A stretch of 64,000 bases of DNA from Bacteroides sp. (lineage in GTDB: Bacteria > Bacteroidota > Bacteroidia > Bacteroidales > UBA7960). The DNA is taken from contig JAZBOS010000054.1 of assembly GCA_036351255.1 (NCBI GenBank), forward strand, positions 19,938-83,937, read 5' to 3'. Below the pieces are notes generated by a model. That model was not told the origin of the DNA. It saw only the letters and a list, made by a program, of their open reading frames with translations, and did not search any database. The translations under genes were made by a program, and so were the position numbers. Shown one piece after another: positions 45,438 through 54,827 of this stretch. The number at the start of each line of letters is the position of its first letter. The first letter of the stretch is position 1.

Positions 45438-45470
45438 TTTGGAGGATATATAAAAATGTGTTTACATTTG
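45438..45470 (+). promoter_or_regulatory. Promoter of the ABC-GntR operon
   Basis: TTTG (45438-45441) and TACATTTG (45463-45470) are 21 bases apart, matching the Bacteroidota consensus. The predicted start (about 45477) falls inside the inverted repeat at 45473-45494. Confidence 0.6.
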
Positions 45471-45472
45471 TG

Positions 45473-45494
45473 GTGTATTAGTTAAGTGGTACAC
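45473..45494 (+). promoter_or_regulatory. YtrA-like operator (GTGTA-N12-TACAC)
   Basis: GTGTA (45473-45477) and TACAC (45490-45494) form an inverted repeat directly after the -7 box. It closely resembles the AGTGTA-n-TACACT operator described for Bacillus YtrA, and the operon encodes a YtrA-type GntR regulator, so autorepression is likely. Confidence 0.55.
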
Positions 45495-45509
45495 TAAAAC
45501 AATAAAAAC

Positions 45510-46352
45510 ATGATAACCATAGAAAACATTGTTTTCGCCTACAACCGGAAAAAGCCCCTGTTCAATGATCTGAGCATCAAACTTGAGCAAGGCAACATTT
45601 ACGGTTTGCTTGGCAAAAACGGGGCAGGGAAAACCACCTTGCTAAAAATTATTGCCGGACTGGTATTCCCGCAATCGGGCAAATGCCGCCTCAATGGTTT
45701 TGAGTCAAAGGATCGTATCCCTCAAGCCCTTGAAGACATCTACATTCTGCCTGAAGAATTTGAATTGCCTTCCATTAAGATTCTTCAGTACATCTCACTC
45801 AACGCGCCCTTTTACACGCGTTTTGATCATGAAAAGTTCCGCAACCTCCTGGAGGAATTTCAACTGGATCCTAATAAGAAGCTCAATCAGCTTTCCTACG
45901 GGCAGAAAAAGAAATTCCAGCTTGCTTTTGGTCTCAGCACCAATGCCAGGCTGATGCTGATGGACGAGCCCACCAATGGCCTGGACATTCCTTCCAAGAG
46001 CCAGTTTCGCAAGGTAATAGCCGCTTCGATGGAGGCCGACCAGATCATCATAATTTCTACCCACCAGGTGCGCGACCTGCAAAGCCTGATTGATCCGGTG
46101 ATCATTATGGACGACGGAAAAATCATCTTTAACCGTGGCATTGAGCAAATTTCGCATCATCTCCAATTCGAGCCTCAGCATAAAAAGGAAGAAGGCGACC
46201 AGATTCTTTACGCTGAGGAAGTTTTCGGAGGCATGTCTGCAGTGCTCAAAAATACCTCAAAACGCGAAACCAGGGTTGATCTGGAACTGCTTTTCAATGC
46301 CGTGATCAACCAGACACAAGCCATTAATGATGTTTTTGAAATCCCCTCTTAA
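45510..46352 (+). CDS. ABC transporter ATP-binding protein
   Basis: 280 residues. Walker A GKNGAGKT (35-42), signature LSYGQKKK, Walker B LMLMDEPTNGLD and switch His (STHQ) are intact. The last 70 residues form an accessory domain. It pairs with the permease 3 bp downstream; together they resemble YtrBC/ABC-2 exporters that respond to cell-wall stress in Firmicutes. The substrate is unknown. Confidence 0.95.
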   Translation: MITIENIVFAYNRKKPLFNDLSIKLEQGNIYGLLGKNGAGKTTLLKIIAGLVFPQSGKCRLNGFESKDRIPQALEDIYILPEEFELPSIKILQYISLNAPFYTRFDHEKFRNLLEEFQLDPNKKLNQLSYGQKKKFQLAFGLSTNARLMLMDEPTNGLDIPSKSQFRKVIAASMEADQIIIISTHQVRDLQSLIDPVIIMDDGKIIFNRGIEQISHHLQFEPQHKKEEGDQILYAEEVFGGMSAVLKNTSKRETRVDLELLFNAVINQTQAINDVFEIPS

Positions 46353-46354
46353 CC

Positions 46355-47125
46355 ATGGAAAACAAGAATAATACCTTTAGCTTCAACCGGCTATTCCTCC
46401 TGGGGAAACGCCAGGTGGTCGGAAATTTCAGCGGACTACTCATTGCCTTCGCGGCAATTGCAGGCTCACTGCTGGTGATTGCCCTCCTGACGGGATATTC
46501 CAGTCCCACCAGCCTGCTTAACATTGGACCCTTGTTTTATGTGGTCCTGTTCATCGGTGGCTTTGTGTTTACCAGCAATATTTTTGCCGAACTTCACAGC
46601 CCACAGAAAAGCATCCCATTCCTGACCCTTCCGGTTTCAAAACTGGAACGCCTGGTCAATGCCTGGCTGCTAACTGCAATTCTGTTCCCCATTCTCGCTT
46701 TCATCGCTTTTTCCCTGGTCCTGTTGCTTGCTTACCTGATTCTGGGTATTCCCATCCCTGCAGGGGCATTCGCCATGCTGTGGTCAGCAAAAGCCCTGAA
46801 AATTGTCATCCTGTATTTCATTACCCAGTCCATCTTCCTGTTTGGAGCCGTGTATTTCCGTAAGCATAATTTCCTGAAAACACTCCTGAGTTTATTTGTC
46901 ATTCAAAATGTGATCGGGTTATTTGCTGCACTCGTCGGATATCTCTTGTTCGGGACTTTCCAATTCGATGGAAATGAATTTGTTAGCAATTCAAGCTTCA
47001 CCCCTGGGATGGAAAGGTTTTTTACGGTAACCATTGTCGAAATCGCAAAATTTGCATTTTACTATCTTACCGTTCCGTTTTTCCTCATTTTAACCTGGTT
47101 TGGTATTAAAGAAAGGCAGGTATAA
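46355..47125 (+). CDS. ABC-2 type permease
   Basis: 256 residues with about six hydrophobic segments (about 22-45, 55-75, 100-135, 148-170, 178-205 and 225-250). FAELHSPQKSIPFLTLPVSKLERL between the second and third helices is the coupling-type loop seen in this group of Bacteroidota permeases. The start lies 3 bp after the ATPase stop, and the GntR gene begins 3 bp after its own, so all are in one transcript. Confidence 0.85.
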   Translation: MENKNNTFSFNRLFLLGKRQVVGNFSGLLIAFAAIAGSLLVIALLTGYSSPTSLLNIGPLFYVVLFIGGFVFTSNIFAELHSPQKSIPFLTLPVSKLERLVNAWLLTAILFPILAFIAFSLVLLLAYLILGIPIPAGAFAMLWSAKALKIVILYFITQSIFLFGAVYFRKHNFLKTLLSLFVIQNVIGLFAALVGYLLFGTFQFDGNEFVSNSSFTPGMERFFTVTIVEIAKFAFYYLTVPFFLILTWFGIKERQV

Positions 47126-47127
47126 TT

Positions 47128-47499
47128 ATGGAATTCAACGAAAATCAAGCAATATATCTGCAGATCGCGGACTACTTCTGCGAAAACATCCTGCAGCGGA
47201 AATGGCAGCAGGGGGAGAAAATCCCCTCAATCAGGGAAATTGCCGTCCAGGTGGAAGTCAATCCCAACACAGCCATGCGTACCTTCAACTATCTCCAGGA
47301 CAAGGGGATCATCTTCAACAAGCGGGGCATTGGATACTTCGTGGCCGATGATGGCTTTGACAAGACCCTTGAACTCAAAAAAGAACAATTCGTCCAGGAG
47401 GATCTCCCCCAAGTGTTCAGAACCCTTGAAATGCTCCGAATGGATTTCAAGAACCTTGAAAAACTGTACGAATCATACAGGCAACAAAATCAAAACTAA
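47128..47499 (+). CDS. GntR-family regulator, YtrA subfamily
   Basis: 123 residues: a GntR winged helix (about 5-75; GEKIPSIREIAVQVEVNPNTAMRTFNYLQDKG) followed by only about 45 residues of helix, too short for an effector domain, as in the YtrA subfamily. It probably dimerises through the tail and represses the operon through the GTGTA/TACAC repeat. Unusually it is third in the operon rather than first. Confidence 0.93.
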   Translation: MEFNENQAIYLQIADYFCENILQRKWQQGEKIPSIREIAVQVEVNPNTAMRTFNYLQDKGIIFNKRGIGYFVADDGFDKTLELKKEQFVQEDLPQVFRTLEMLRMDFKNLEKLYESYRQQNQN

Positions 47500-47537
47500 T
47501 CTTGCTGTAATTCTGAAAACAGAAAAAAACAACGGAA

Positions 47538-48281
47538 ATGAAGACAACTAACAAAATAATGCTCGCAGCTTTGATCTTGCTCCTGTTGCTGCTCACAAGC
47601 CTGATGATTTATGTCAGGGTTAACCTCAAAATGGGCCCTTTGACCGAAGGCAGTATGAATGTGGTAACCGAAACCCGCCAGATTGCCAGTTTTAAGGCCA
47701 TAGAAGCCAGGGGTGGACTAACCGTGGAGTTGCGCCAGGATGAAGAGATTGGTCTGACCATAGAAGCCGATGACAACCTCCTGGAACTGGTAGTCACCGA
47801 AGTTGATGAGGAAGTCCTGAAGATTCACCTAAAGGAAAGAGTTGGCAAACACAAAGCCATTGATGTCAAGGTAAGCTTTGTCACACTGGAAGCCCTCCGT
47901 GCCTCTGCCGGAGCCAGGGTCACTTCGGTCAACACCCTGGTGGGGCTGGCCCTTGAACACGTGCTTAGTTCGGGCGCCTTCAGTGATTTAAACCTCGAGT
48001 TTGAAACCTTAAACCTCGAAGCCACAGCAGGTGCCCACGCCAAACTGGCCGGCAAAGTCACCGAATTCTTCATCAAAAGTAATGCCGGCTCAGAGGTGGA
48101 CGCCAAAGACCTCCAGGCTGAGAACGCAACCATCAATACTTCTTCAGGCGCCGTCAATCACATTTTTGTGAACAACGAAATGTCGATTGATGCCAGCTCA
48201 GGCGCAATGGTGAGTTATGGCGGTCAACCTGTCAATAAATCTATAGAAACAAGCTCAGGCGCTGAAGTGAAAAGCCTCTAA
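47538..48281 (+). CDS. DUF2807 (head GIN domain) protein
   Basis: 247 residues. An N-terminal signal or anchor helix (about 8-28) precedes a long right-handed beta-helix-like domain (about 45-245), with repeated short strands ending in SSGA or SAGA turns (TSSGAVNHI, DASSGAMVSY, ETSSGAEVKSL). This matches DUF2807, common in Bacteroidota envelopes. Its function is unknown. Linked to the ABC operon by a 38-bp gap, with a strong terminator after it. Confidence 0.88.
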   Translation: MKTTNKIMLAALILLLLLLTSLMIYVRVNLKMGPLTEGSMNVVTETRQIASFKAIEARGGLTVELRQDEEIGLTIEADDNLLELVVTEVDEEVLKIHLKERVGKHKAIDVKVSFVTLEALRASAGARVTSVNTLVGLALEHVLSSGAFSDLNLEFETLNLEATAGAHAKLAGKVTEFFIKSNAGSEVDAKDLQAENATINTSSGAVNHIFVNNEMSIDASSGAMVSYGGQPVNKSIETSSGAEVKSL

Positions 48282-48312
48282 GTTTTAAACCCAACCCTCT
48301 TTCTCCTTTTCA

Positions 48313-48354
48313 GGCCGTCGCAGCCATCTATTTGCGACGGCCTTTTTGTTTTTT
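48313..48354 (+). terminator. Terminator of the ABC-GntR-DUF2807 operon
   Basis: GGCCGTCGCA (48313-48322) pairs with TGCGACGGCC (48333-48342), followed by TTTTTGTTTTTT. Confidence 0.87.
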
Positions 48355-48481
48355 CCAGGCTTTTTAGGTTTTTTGGGGTAAATTCCGGATTCCTGTCTGA
48401 GTTATAAATACGAAAGCCCTAAGTTATTTATTATCAATATCCTATACAGACTTTACCCATTTTATACTTCAGTCATTTTAT

Positions 48482-48546
48482 GGGTTAATACGGAGTTAAT
48501 ACGGAGTTTATACGGTTTAAACCGTATAAACTCCGTATTAACTCCG
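48482..48546. repeat. Perfect 56-bp palindrome made of phased 11-bp units
   Basis: The left arm 48491-48518 is the exact reverse complement of 48519-48546 (28 bp per arm, no loop, centre GTTTAAAC at 48515-48522). The arm consists of 11-bp units: GGGTTAATACG (48482-48492), GAGTTAATACG (48493-48503) and GAGTTTATACG (48504-48514), with the last two mirrored on the right. It is far too long and too exact to be chance, and no T-run follows either end, so it is not an ordinary terminator. Confidence 0.95.
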
Positions 48547-48596
48547 AGCATGGTATGAGAAAATCAAGGCTGAAAATAGGGTAGAGGACAGGAAAA

Positions 48597-48625
48597 TTTG
48601 CTGAATAAATTTTTTATTATTTTTG
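48597..48625 (+). promoter_or_regulatory. Possible promoter of the FabH-like gene
   Basis: TTTG (48597-48600) and TATTTTTG (48618-48625) are 17 bases apart. If used, the leader would be about 140 nt, long for this window. Confidence 0.4.
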
Positions 48626-48770
48626 TATAGTATTCTATATCAATAAATTAAATTACTTCCCAAGGTAGGGGAGGGCCATTTTGTTTAAAACAATGATTTA
48701 ATTTCCCGATTAGGTTTAAAGGTTTTATTACCTTTACCGGTTCAAAAATTTCGCTGTAAAAAAAAACAGA

Positions 48771-49853
48771 ATGAATCCGAATCGATATACCATCATAAAA
48801 GGTACCGGCAGTTATATCCCCGAAAGGGTCATAAAAAACGAAGCATTTCTTCAGCATAAATTTTACGAAAAAAATGGCGTTCCGCTTGAAAAGCCGAACG
48901 AAGAGATCATTGAAAAGTTTAAGGAAATAACAGAGATTGAGGAGCGCAGGTATGCGCGCGATGACCAGAATACGGATGATTTGGCTTATTTGTCTGCTGT
49001 GGAGGCCATCGAAGATGCCGGCATAGATCCTGAGGAGCTTGATTACATTATCGTGGCTCACAATTTTGGGAATGTTCATCCGGGCAATCCCACCCCCGAA
49101 ACCCTGCCTACGATTGCTGCCCGTGTAAAGCACAAGCTTGGGATAAAAAATCCTGACACCGTGGCTTACGACCTGCCTTTTGGCTGCCCTGGATGGATTC
49201 AGGGTGTCATCCAGGCCGACTATTTTATCAAATCGGGCGATGCCCGCCTGGCCCTGGTGATTGGTGCAGAAACGCTTTCCCGGATCTCCGATCCCCATGA
49301 TATCGACTCCATGATCTATTCGGATGGGGCAGGTGCGGCAGTTCTGGAAGGAATTACCAGCGAGGTTCCCGTCGGTATCCTGGCTCATAAAACCCGCAGC
49401 GACACCCTGGAACACTACAAGCTTTTGTGGATGGAAAAATCAAACAATCCTGAATATCCAACAAATGATCTTTTTCTTAAAATGCTGGGACGGAAAGTTT
49501 ACGAGTATGCCATTACCACTGTGCCTTTGGTGGTAAAGGAATCTATGGAAAAAGCAGGCGTGAGCATTGACGATATCAAAAAGATCCTGATCCACCAGGC
49601 GAATGGAAAAATGGACCACGTAATCGTTCAAAAAACCCTGCGTTTGTTCAGATCAAAAGAAACCTCCGAAAACATCATGCCTATGATCATTGCCCGGATG
49701 GGTAACAATTCGGTGGCTACCGTACCTGTTTTGCTCGACCTGATCATGAAAAGGAAACTGGAGGATCATAATCTGAATAAAGGTGACCATTATGTGATGG
49801 CCTCGGTAGGTGCCGGCATGAACATCAACGCTTTAGTTTACCGCTTGGGTTAA
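48771..49853 (+). CDS. 3-oxoacyl-ACP synthase III family protein (FabH-like)
   Basis: 360 residues. Thiolase-fold condensing enzyme with the FabH-type triad: Cys in FGCPGW (about residue 138), His in IHQANGKMD and Asn in MGNNSVAT. FabH is usually about 320 residues; this member is longer, with a charged insertion near residues 30-55. The branch may prime fatty acids or make specialised beta-ketoacyl products. No acyl carrier protein or other fatty-acid gene is adjacent, so its exact role is open. Confidence 0.88.
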   Translation: MNPNRYTIIKGTGSYIPERVIKNEAFLQHKFYEKNGVPLEKPNEEIIEKFKEITEIEERRYARDDQNTDDLAYLSAVEAIEDAGIDPEELDYIIVAHNFGNVHPGNPTPETLPTIAARVKHKLGIKNPDTVAYDLPFGCPGWIQGVIQADYFIKSGDARLALVIGAETLSRISDPHDIDSMIYSDGAGAAVLEGITSEVPVGILAHKTRSDTLEHYKLLWMEKSNNPEYPTNDLFLKMLGRKVYEYAITTVPLVVKESMEKAGVSIDDIKKILIHQANGKMDHVIVQKTLRLFRSKETSENIMPMIIARMGNNSVATVPVLLDLIMKRKLEDHNLNKGDHYVMASVGAGMNINALVYRLG

Positions 49854-49902
49854 AGAGAACAATTTCTTCCTGAAATTTCTTTTAAAAAAGGATTGGAATA
49901 GG

Positions 49903-49910
49903 TAAGTTTG
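49903..49910 (+). promoter_or_regulatory. Possible -7 element of the FkbM methyltransferase gene
   Basis: TAAGTTTG matches TAnnTTTG, with TTTT rather than TTTG 19 bases upstream. The start at 49967 is about 57 bp downstream. Confidence 0.35.
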
Positions 49911-49966
49911 CACTCGCTCTACTGCTCGTCATGCGGGTTGTCATAATAGTATAGCGGGGGAAAGGA

Positions 49967-50689
49967 ATGGAGTTCAAAACACTGATAAAAAAGGGCTTAT
50001 CGCAATTGCATATTGACCTGACACGCAATATGCATTACGACCGGCTGACGTGGCAGATCATGGACCGGACCATAAAACCCGGTTCGAACTGTATTGATAT
50101 TGGTTGCCACAAGGGCGAAGTTCTTGATCGAATGGTTAAGTTATCTCCAAACGGAACCCATTTTGCATTTGAACCCATACCCCTGTATTTTCATAAACTC
50201 CGCAGCCGGTTTAACGGCAATGTGAGTATTTATCCCTATGCCTTATCAGGAAGCAATGGAGAGGCCGAATTCCAGTTTGTGAAAAATGCACCAGCCTACA
50301 GTGGCTTAAAAATGCGGAAATACGACATTAAAAACCCTGATATAGAGGCTATTAGAGTCGTAAAAAAGCGTCTTGACGATGTAATTCCTGAAACACTCGT
50401 AATACATTTCATTAAGTTAGATGTTGAAGGAGGGGAGTATGACGTGCTTCAAGGGGCTCGCCGAATCCTGGAAAAACAAAAACCGGTGGTGGTTTTCGAA
50501 AGCGGGCTTGGAGCAAGCGAATTTTATGGAACCAAACCCGAAGAATTATTTACTTATCTTGTCACCGAGCTAGGATTTAAAATTTCCCTGCTGAAAGATT
50601 TTATCCTGAAAAAACCTGCACTGGAAAAAGAAAAATTTCTTACCGTTTACCGAACAGCCGAGGAATATTACTTTGTAGCCCATCCATAA
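49967..50689 (+). CDS. FkbM-family SAM-dependent methyltransferase
   Basis: 240 residues, soluble. SAM-binding motif I reads CIDIGCHKGEV (about 43-53), then FEPIP and FIKLDVEGGEYDVLQGA (about 143-159), all typical of FkbM methyltransferases, which methylate hydroxyl groups on sugars or polyketides. A good AAAGGA lies 4 bp before the ATG, one of few Shine-Dalgarno-like sites here. No glycan cluster is adjacent, so the substrate is unknown. Confidence 0.9.
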   Translation: MEFKTLIKKGLSQLHIDLTRNMHYDRLTWQIMDRTIKPGSNCIDIGCHKGEVLDRMVKLSPNGTHFAFEPIPLYFHKLRSRFNGNVSIYPYALSGSNGEAEFQFVKNAPAYSGLKMRKYDIKNPDIEAIRVVKKRLDDVIPETLVIHFIKLDVEGGEYDVLQGARRILEKQKPVVVFESGLGASEFYGTKPEELFTYLVTELGFKISLLKDFILKKPALEKEKFLTVYRTAEEYYFVAHP

Positions 50690-50817
50690 GGCATTGCTTT
50701 ATTAGGCTGATTACCTGAACCTTCTATGATTTTCAATAAAACGACAAACTATTTTTATTTACAGTGGTTAGTCTTATAATTAATATTATGTTAAATAGCT
50801 TTTTTGGTAATAAAAAT

Positions 50818-50839
50818 GGGGACCAATTGATTGGTCCCC
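50818..50839. terminator. Bidirectional terminator between FkbM and TPR genes
   Basis: GGGGACCAAT (50818-50827) pairs with ATTGGTCCCC (50830-50839) around a two-base loop. A/T-rich flanks provide ATTTT-type tails in both directions for the convergent genes. Confidence 0.65.
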
Positions 50840-50873
50840 TATTTTATGATTCTATCCCGAAGGGATCAAGTGC

Positions 50874-52103
50874 TTATTCTTCTTCGGGCATACCAAAATG
50901 CTTATGGTACAGATCCTGCATTTCCTCAAGTTTTTCAGGCTGATTTGTCCGGGCATACAATTGCAGCAGAGAAACCACCACCACTTCAAGGTTCGGATCA
51001 TCCTCATCAATCATGCTCATTGCTTTTTCGAGAAAAGGCTGTGCGGTAAGCCACTGCTCCTGGAACCGTTTTTCTTCCTGCTCATATTCCCTGAAAGCAG
51101 CTGAAGTTGGATTCTCCCTAAGCTTGATGTCAGCTTCTTCAAAAATCCGGATACCCTCGTTAAAGTATAGTACCCCAAGGTTATAAATGGCATCAAAATA
51201 ATCCTCATCGATTTCTATTGCTCTTTTGTATGATTTTTCAGCCTCTTTAAAGGCAAACATACGATCATCCCTAGAATAGGTTGTATCCTGGGCCATTTTA
51301 TCATAGTTGGCAGCAAAAGCAAAGTGCAGGTTTGGATTGTCGGGATCTTTTTCCAAAGCGAGGTTAAGAATTTCCCTTGCTTCTTCAATCTGGCCGGTAA
51401 AAATATAAATATTTGCCTCTGAGAAAATCAGGTTCAGTTCATCGGGATAAAGTTCGCGACCCTTCTTAATATATTCCGTGGCGGCAATGGTGTCGCCCTG
51501 TGCCATTTTGACGGAAGACATAGAGGAATACATATAGGGCTGGTCATACTCCATTTCAATAAGCTGGTCATACATCTCCTCAGCCTTATCAAACTGGCTG
51601 GACATTTCAGCTGCCAGTGCGGCGTTGTAAAGCGTGGTTGTATCGATTGTGCCAAAGGATTCAGAGAGCTGGTATGACCGCAGGAAGCCCTTGCTGGCGG
51701 TATTGTAATCGGCCTCATTAAAGGCTTCCACAGCATTGTTAAAGGTGAGCTCCGACATGACGAGCAGCGTCTGCTGAAGTTCAATGATGTTACTATTGTC
51801 CACATCCTTTTCCCTTGCAACCTGCAGGGCTTCGTAGGCAATTTCCAACGGGTTCTCGGCCAGGGTTTTAATTTCCGGATCCTGACTCAGGAAGATCTCC
51901 ATATATACCTTGGCTTTCGTCAGGTGAGTCGCTGCGTCATTGACAGCGGAGGGGTCTTGCAATGCCTCATCGATCATTTCCTTGGCATTCGCAATGTTCC
52001 CCCGATTCAACTGGGTGTTCGCACGACGCACATCCCGGGTTTGAGCCTGCGCAAAAGTGGCGGTTAACATGCAAAATATTACAAGAAAGATTGTCCGTTT
52101 CAT
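50874..52103 (-). CDS. Secreted TPR-repeat protein
   Basis: 409 residues from the ATG at 52103 (another ATG at 52112 would add MTP). A signal peptide (about 1-21, ending AQAQ) is followed by TPR-like helical repeats through most of the chain (for example EEAREILNLALEKDPDNPNLHFAFA, and YKRAIEIDEDYFDAIYNLGVLYFNEG). A periplasmic scaffold or binding protein is likely. It lies about 100 bp downstream of gyrA on the same strand and may share its transcript. Confidence 0.85.
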   Translation of the reverse strand: MKRTIFLVIFCMLTATFAQAQTRDVRRANTQLNRGNIANAKEMIDEALQDPSAVNDAATHLTKAKVYMEIFLSQDPEIKTLAENPLEIAYEALQVAREKDVDNSNIIELQQTLLVMSELTFNNAVEAFNEADYNTASKGFLRSYQLSESFGTIDTTTLYNAALAAEMSSQFDKAEEMYDQLIEMEYDQPYMYSSMSSVKMAQGDTIAATEYIKKGRELYPDELNLIFSEANIYIFTGQIEEAREILNLALEKDPDNPNLHFAFAANYDKMAQDTTYSRDDRMFAFKEAEKSYKRAIEIDEDYFDAIYNLGVLYFNEGIRIFEEADIKLRENPTSAAFREYEQEEKRFQEQWLTAQPFLEKAMSMIDEDDPNLEVVVVSLLQLYARTNQPEKLEEMQDLYHKHFGMPEEE

Positions 52104-52201
52104 TGGGGTCATTTTTTTGGTTTTTGTTGAACTATTAATTTATTTACAAATGTAACATTATTTTAAATTAAACAATGTTCGTAAAAATTTTGTCAGGGCG
52201 C

Positions 52202-54706
52202 CTATTCCTGCCCTTCTGCGGGGCTTTCACCAATCTCCTCAACCTCATCTTCACCGGCTCCATTGAGGATGGATTCCTGCACTTTGGTTACGGCTGCAAT
52301 TTCATCCTCATTTTTCAGGGAGATCAGCCTCACCCCTTGTGTAGCGCGCCCCATGTCGCGCAAAGAACTGACTGAAAGTCGAATCGTCAGGCCCGATTTG
52401 TTGATGATCATTAAATCGTCGTTCTCGGTAACATTCACCATGGATATCATTGGCCCGGTTTTATCAGTGATGTTCAGTGACTTAACGCCTTTGCCTCCAC
52501 GGTTGGTGATCCGGTATTCTCCGACTGGCGATCGCTTCCCGTAGCCTTTTTCTGACACGACTAGGATGCTACTCTCCATATCTTCTACACAAACCATGCC
52601 AATTACTTCATCTTTGGCACCGGAAAGCGTAATTCCCTTGACACCAGAGGCATTCCGGCCCATGGGCCTCACATGGCTTTCATTGAAACGAATCGCTTTC
52701 CCGCTTTTCAGCCCGATCAGCACTTCATTCTTGCCATTGGTCAGGTTTGCACCGATCAGCTCATCCCCTTCCCGGATATTGATGGCAATGATACCGTTGG
52801 CACGGGGACGACTGTATGCCTCTACACTCGTCTTTTTTATGATTCCTTTTTTGGTGCAAAGAATTATATTATTATTCTTAATGTATTCCTCATCGGTCAA
52901 GTCCTTGATATTGACAATGGCCTTGATCTTATCATCAACAGGTATGTTGATCAGGTTCTGAATGGCCCTCCCCTTGCTTGATTTGGCTCCTTCGGGGATT
53001 TCAAAGACCCGCATCCAGAAACACTTGCCTTGCTCGGTAAAAAACAAGAGATAGTTGTGATTGGTAGCGGTAAAGAGTTGCTCGACAAAGTCCTCGTTTC
53101 GGGTTGCAGAACCTTTACTTCCGCGACCTCCCCTGCTTTGGGTGCGATATTCAGTCAGCGGGGTCCGCTTGATATAGCCCATGCGCGAAATGGTGATAAC
53201 CACCCCTTCGTCGGCAATGGTGTCTTCGATACGGAAATCGTTGGCAGTATATTCAATCTCTGACCTGGCTTTATCACCATACTTTTCTTTAACTTCCAGG
53301 AGTTCTTCCTTGATGATTTCCATTCTCAGCGAAACATCATCCAGCACAGATTTGAGATATTCAATTTTTTTGAGGAGTTCATCATATTCTTCCTTGATCT
53401 TGTTGCGCTCCAGACCGGTAAGCCGCTGCAGACGCATATCGAGGATGGCTTTGGCCTGGATTTCGCTCAGGTTGAATTTCTCCATTAAACCAGTCCTGGC
53501 TTCATCGGGGGTTTGGGAAGCCCGGATCAGGCTAATGACTTCATCAAGATGATCCAGGGCAATCAACAGACCTTCGAGGATATGGGCGCGTTTTTCTGCT
53601 TCACGCAATTCATAGGCAGTCCGCCTGGTCACCACTTCGTGACGGTGATTGACATAATGAACAATGATGTCCTTCAGGTTCAGCATCTCGGGACGACCAT
53701 GAACCAGGGCAATGTTGTTAACGTTAAAGGCTGTCTGGAGGGCGGTATGTTGGTACAGAAGGTTGAGCACCACATTGGGTATGGCATCCTTGCGCAATTC
53801 ATACACAATACGCAGCCCCTGCCTGTCGGATTCATCGCGGATGTCTGTAATGCCTTCAATCTTTTTATCATTGACCAGGTCGGCCGTCTTCCTGATCATT
53901 TCGGCCTTGTTGACCTGGTATGGGATGGAGGTGACGATGATGGCTTCCCTGCCGTTTTCATTGGCTTCAAAAGTAGCTTCACCACGGACAACGATGCGCC
54001 CGCGACCGGTCATATAGGCTTCCCTCACGCCTTCATAACCGTAGATCAGCCCACCGGTAGGAAAATCGGGGCCCTTAATGAATTTCATCAATTCTTCGAT
54101 GGTAATTTCATTGTTGTCAATGTAGGCAATAGTTCCATCCACCACTTCACTAAGGTTGTGAGGGGGCATATTGGTAGCCATCCCCACCGCGATACCCGAG
54201 GAGCCGTTCACCAATAAGTTGGGAATCCTGGCAGGCAACACCACGGGTTCCTTAAGGGTATCATCAAAGTTATTCTGAAAATCGACGGTTTCCTTATCGA
54301 GGTCCGACAGCATCTCTTCTGCAATTTTTCTCAAACGGGCTTCGGTGTATCGCATGGCGGCAGGACTGTCGCCATCGATGCTGCCAAAGTTTCCCTGGCC
54401 ATCGACCAATGGATAACGCAAGGACCATTCCTGGGCCATCCTTACCATGGTATCGTAAACGGAGGAATCGCCGTGGGGGTGATACTTTCCCAGCACCTCC
54501 CCTACAATCCTTGCAGATTTCTTGTAGGGACGGTTGCTCAGGTTACCCAATTCGTGCATTCCAAACAAAACCCGGCGATGAACGGGCTTCATCCCATCAC
54601 GCACATCGGGCAGAGCCCTGGAAACAATGACAGACATGGCATAATCGATGTATGCCGTCTTCATTTGTTCCTCAATATCAACTTTGATAATCTTTTCTCC
54701 AGACAT
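52202..54706 (-). CDS. gyrA: DNA gyrase subunit A
   Basis: 834 residues. The breakage-reunion domain carries the catalytic Tyr in [10 protein letters not shown] (about residue 121) and [12 protein letters not shown], with the quinolone-determining Ser in its wild-type state. The C-terminal DNA-wrapping domain (about 500-810) has the GyrA box region [10 protein letters not shown], which distinguishes gyrase from topoisomerase IV, and the tail is acidic. With GyrB it introduces negative supercoils. A TAATTTCG element lies about 50 bp upstream on the minus strand. Confidence 0.97.
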   Translation of the reverse strand: MSGEKIIKVDIEEQMKTAYIDYAMSVIVSRALPDVRDGMKPVHRRVLFGMHELGNLSNRPYKKSARIVGEVLGKYHPHGDSSVYDTMVRMAQEWSLRYPLVDGQGNFGSIDGDSPAAMRYTEARLRKIAEEMLSDLDKETVDFQNNFDDTLKEPVVLPARIPNLLVNGSSGIAVGMATNMPPHNLSEVVDGTIAYIDNNEITIEELMKFIKGPDFPTGGLIYGYEGVREAYMTGRGRIVVRGEATFEANENGREAIIVTSIPYQVNKAEMIRKTADLVNDKKIEGITDIRDESDRQGLRIVYELRKDAIPNVVLNLLYQHTALQTAFNVNNIALVHGRPEMLNLKDIIVHYVNHRHEVVTRRTAYELREAEKRAHILEGLLIALDHLDEVISLIRASQTPDEARTGLMEKFNLSEIQAKAILDMRLQRLTGLERNKIKEEYDELLKKIEYLKSVLDDVSLRMEIIKEELLEVKEKYGDKARSEIEYTANDFRIEDTIADEGVVITISRMGYIKRTPLTEYRTQSRGGRGSKGSATRNEDFVEQLFTATNHNYLLFFTEQGKCFWMRVFEIPEGAKSSKGRAIQNLINIPVDDKIKAIVNIKDLTDEEYIKNNNIILCTKKGIIKKTSVEAYSRPRANGIIAINIREGDELIGANLTNGKNEVLIGLKSGKAIRFNESHVRPMGRNASGVKGITLSGAKDEVIGMVCVEDMESSILVVSEKGYGKRSPVGEYRITNRGGKGVKSLNITDKTGPMISMVNVTENDDLMIINKSGLTIRLSVSSLRDMGRATQGVRLISLKNEDEIAAVTKVQESILNGAGEDEVEEIGESPAEGQE

Positions 54707-54755
54707 ATTGATTATTAGTAATTTATAAAACTTTTTCCGGAATAAACTGAAGCTA

Positions 54756-54763
54756 CGAAATTA
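54756..54763 (-). promoter_or_regulatory. Possible -7 element of gyrA
   Basis: The minus strand reads TAATTTCG, one base from TAnnTTTG, 50 bp before the gyrA start. Confidence 0.3.
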
Positions 54764-54827
54764 CGATTTTTAAAGCACTTTTCCGCCCGAAATTTTCTCT
54801 AAAATCAGCAACTTTCTAACAATTACG

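Larger units (their letters stand above)
48282..48770. other. Intergenic region between the DUF2807 and FabH-like genes
   Basis: 489 bp without a convincing gene. It contains a strong terminator (48313-48354), a perfect 56-bp palindrome of 11-bp units (48491-48546) and a possible promoter for the FabH-like gene (48597-48625). The remainder, including a leader of about 140 bp before 48771, is A/T-rich and shows nothing further to me. Confidence 0.7.

Noticed and set aside
48491..48546. Interpreting the 56-bp palindrome as a terminator
   Set aside because: A strong terminator for the upstream operon already exists at 48313-48354, and no T-run follows the palindrome on either strand.
48482..48546. 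Interpreting the 11-bp unit arrays as a CRISPR or integron attC site
   Set aside because: Units are contiguous without spacers and no cas, integrase or cassette genes are nearby.
48648..49415. Minus-strand open frame of 255 residues opposite the FabH-like gene
   Set aside because: It lies antisense to a gene with an intact catalytic triad and resembles no protein family.
53513..54217. Plus-strand open frame of 234 residues within gyrA
   Set aside because: Antisense shadow of a conserved gyrA region, with no family resemblance.
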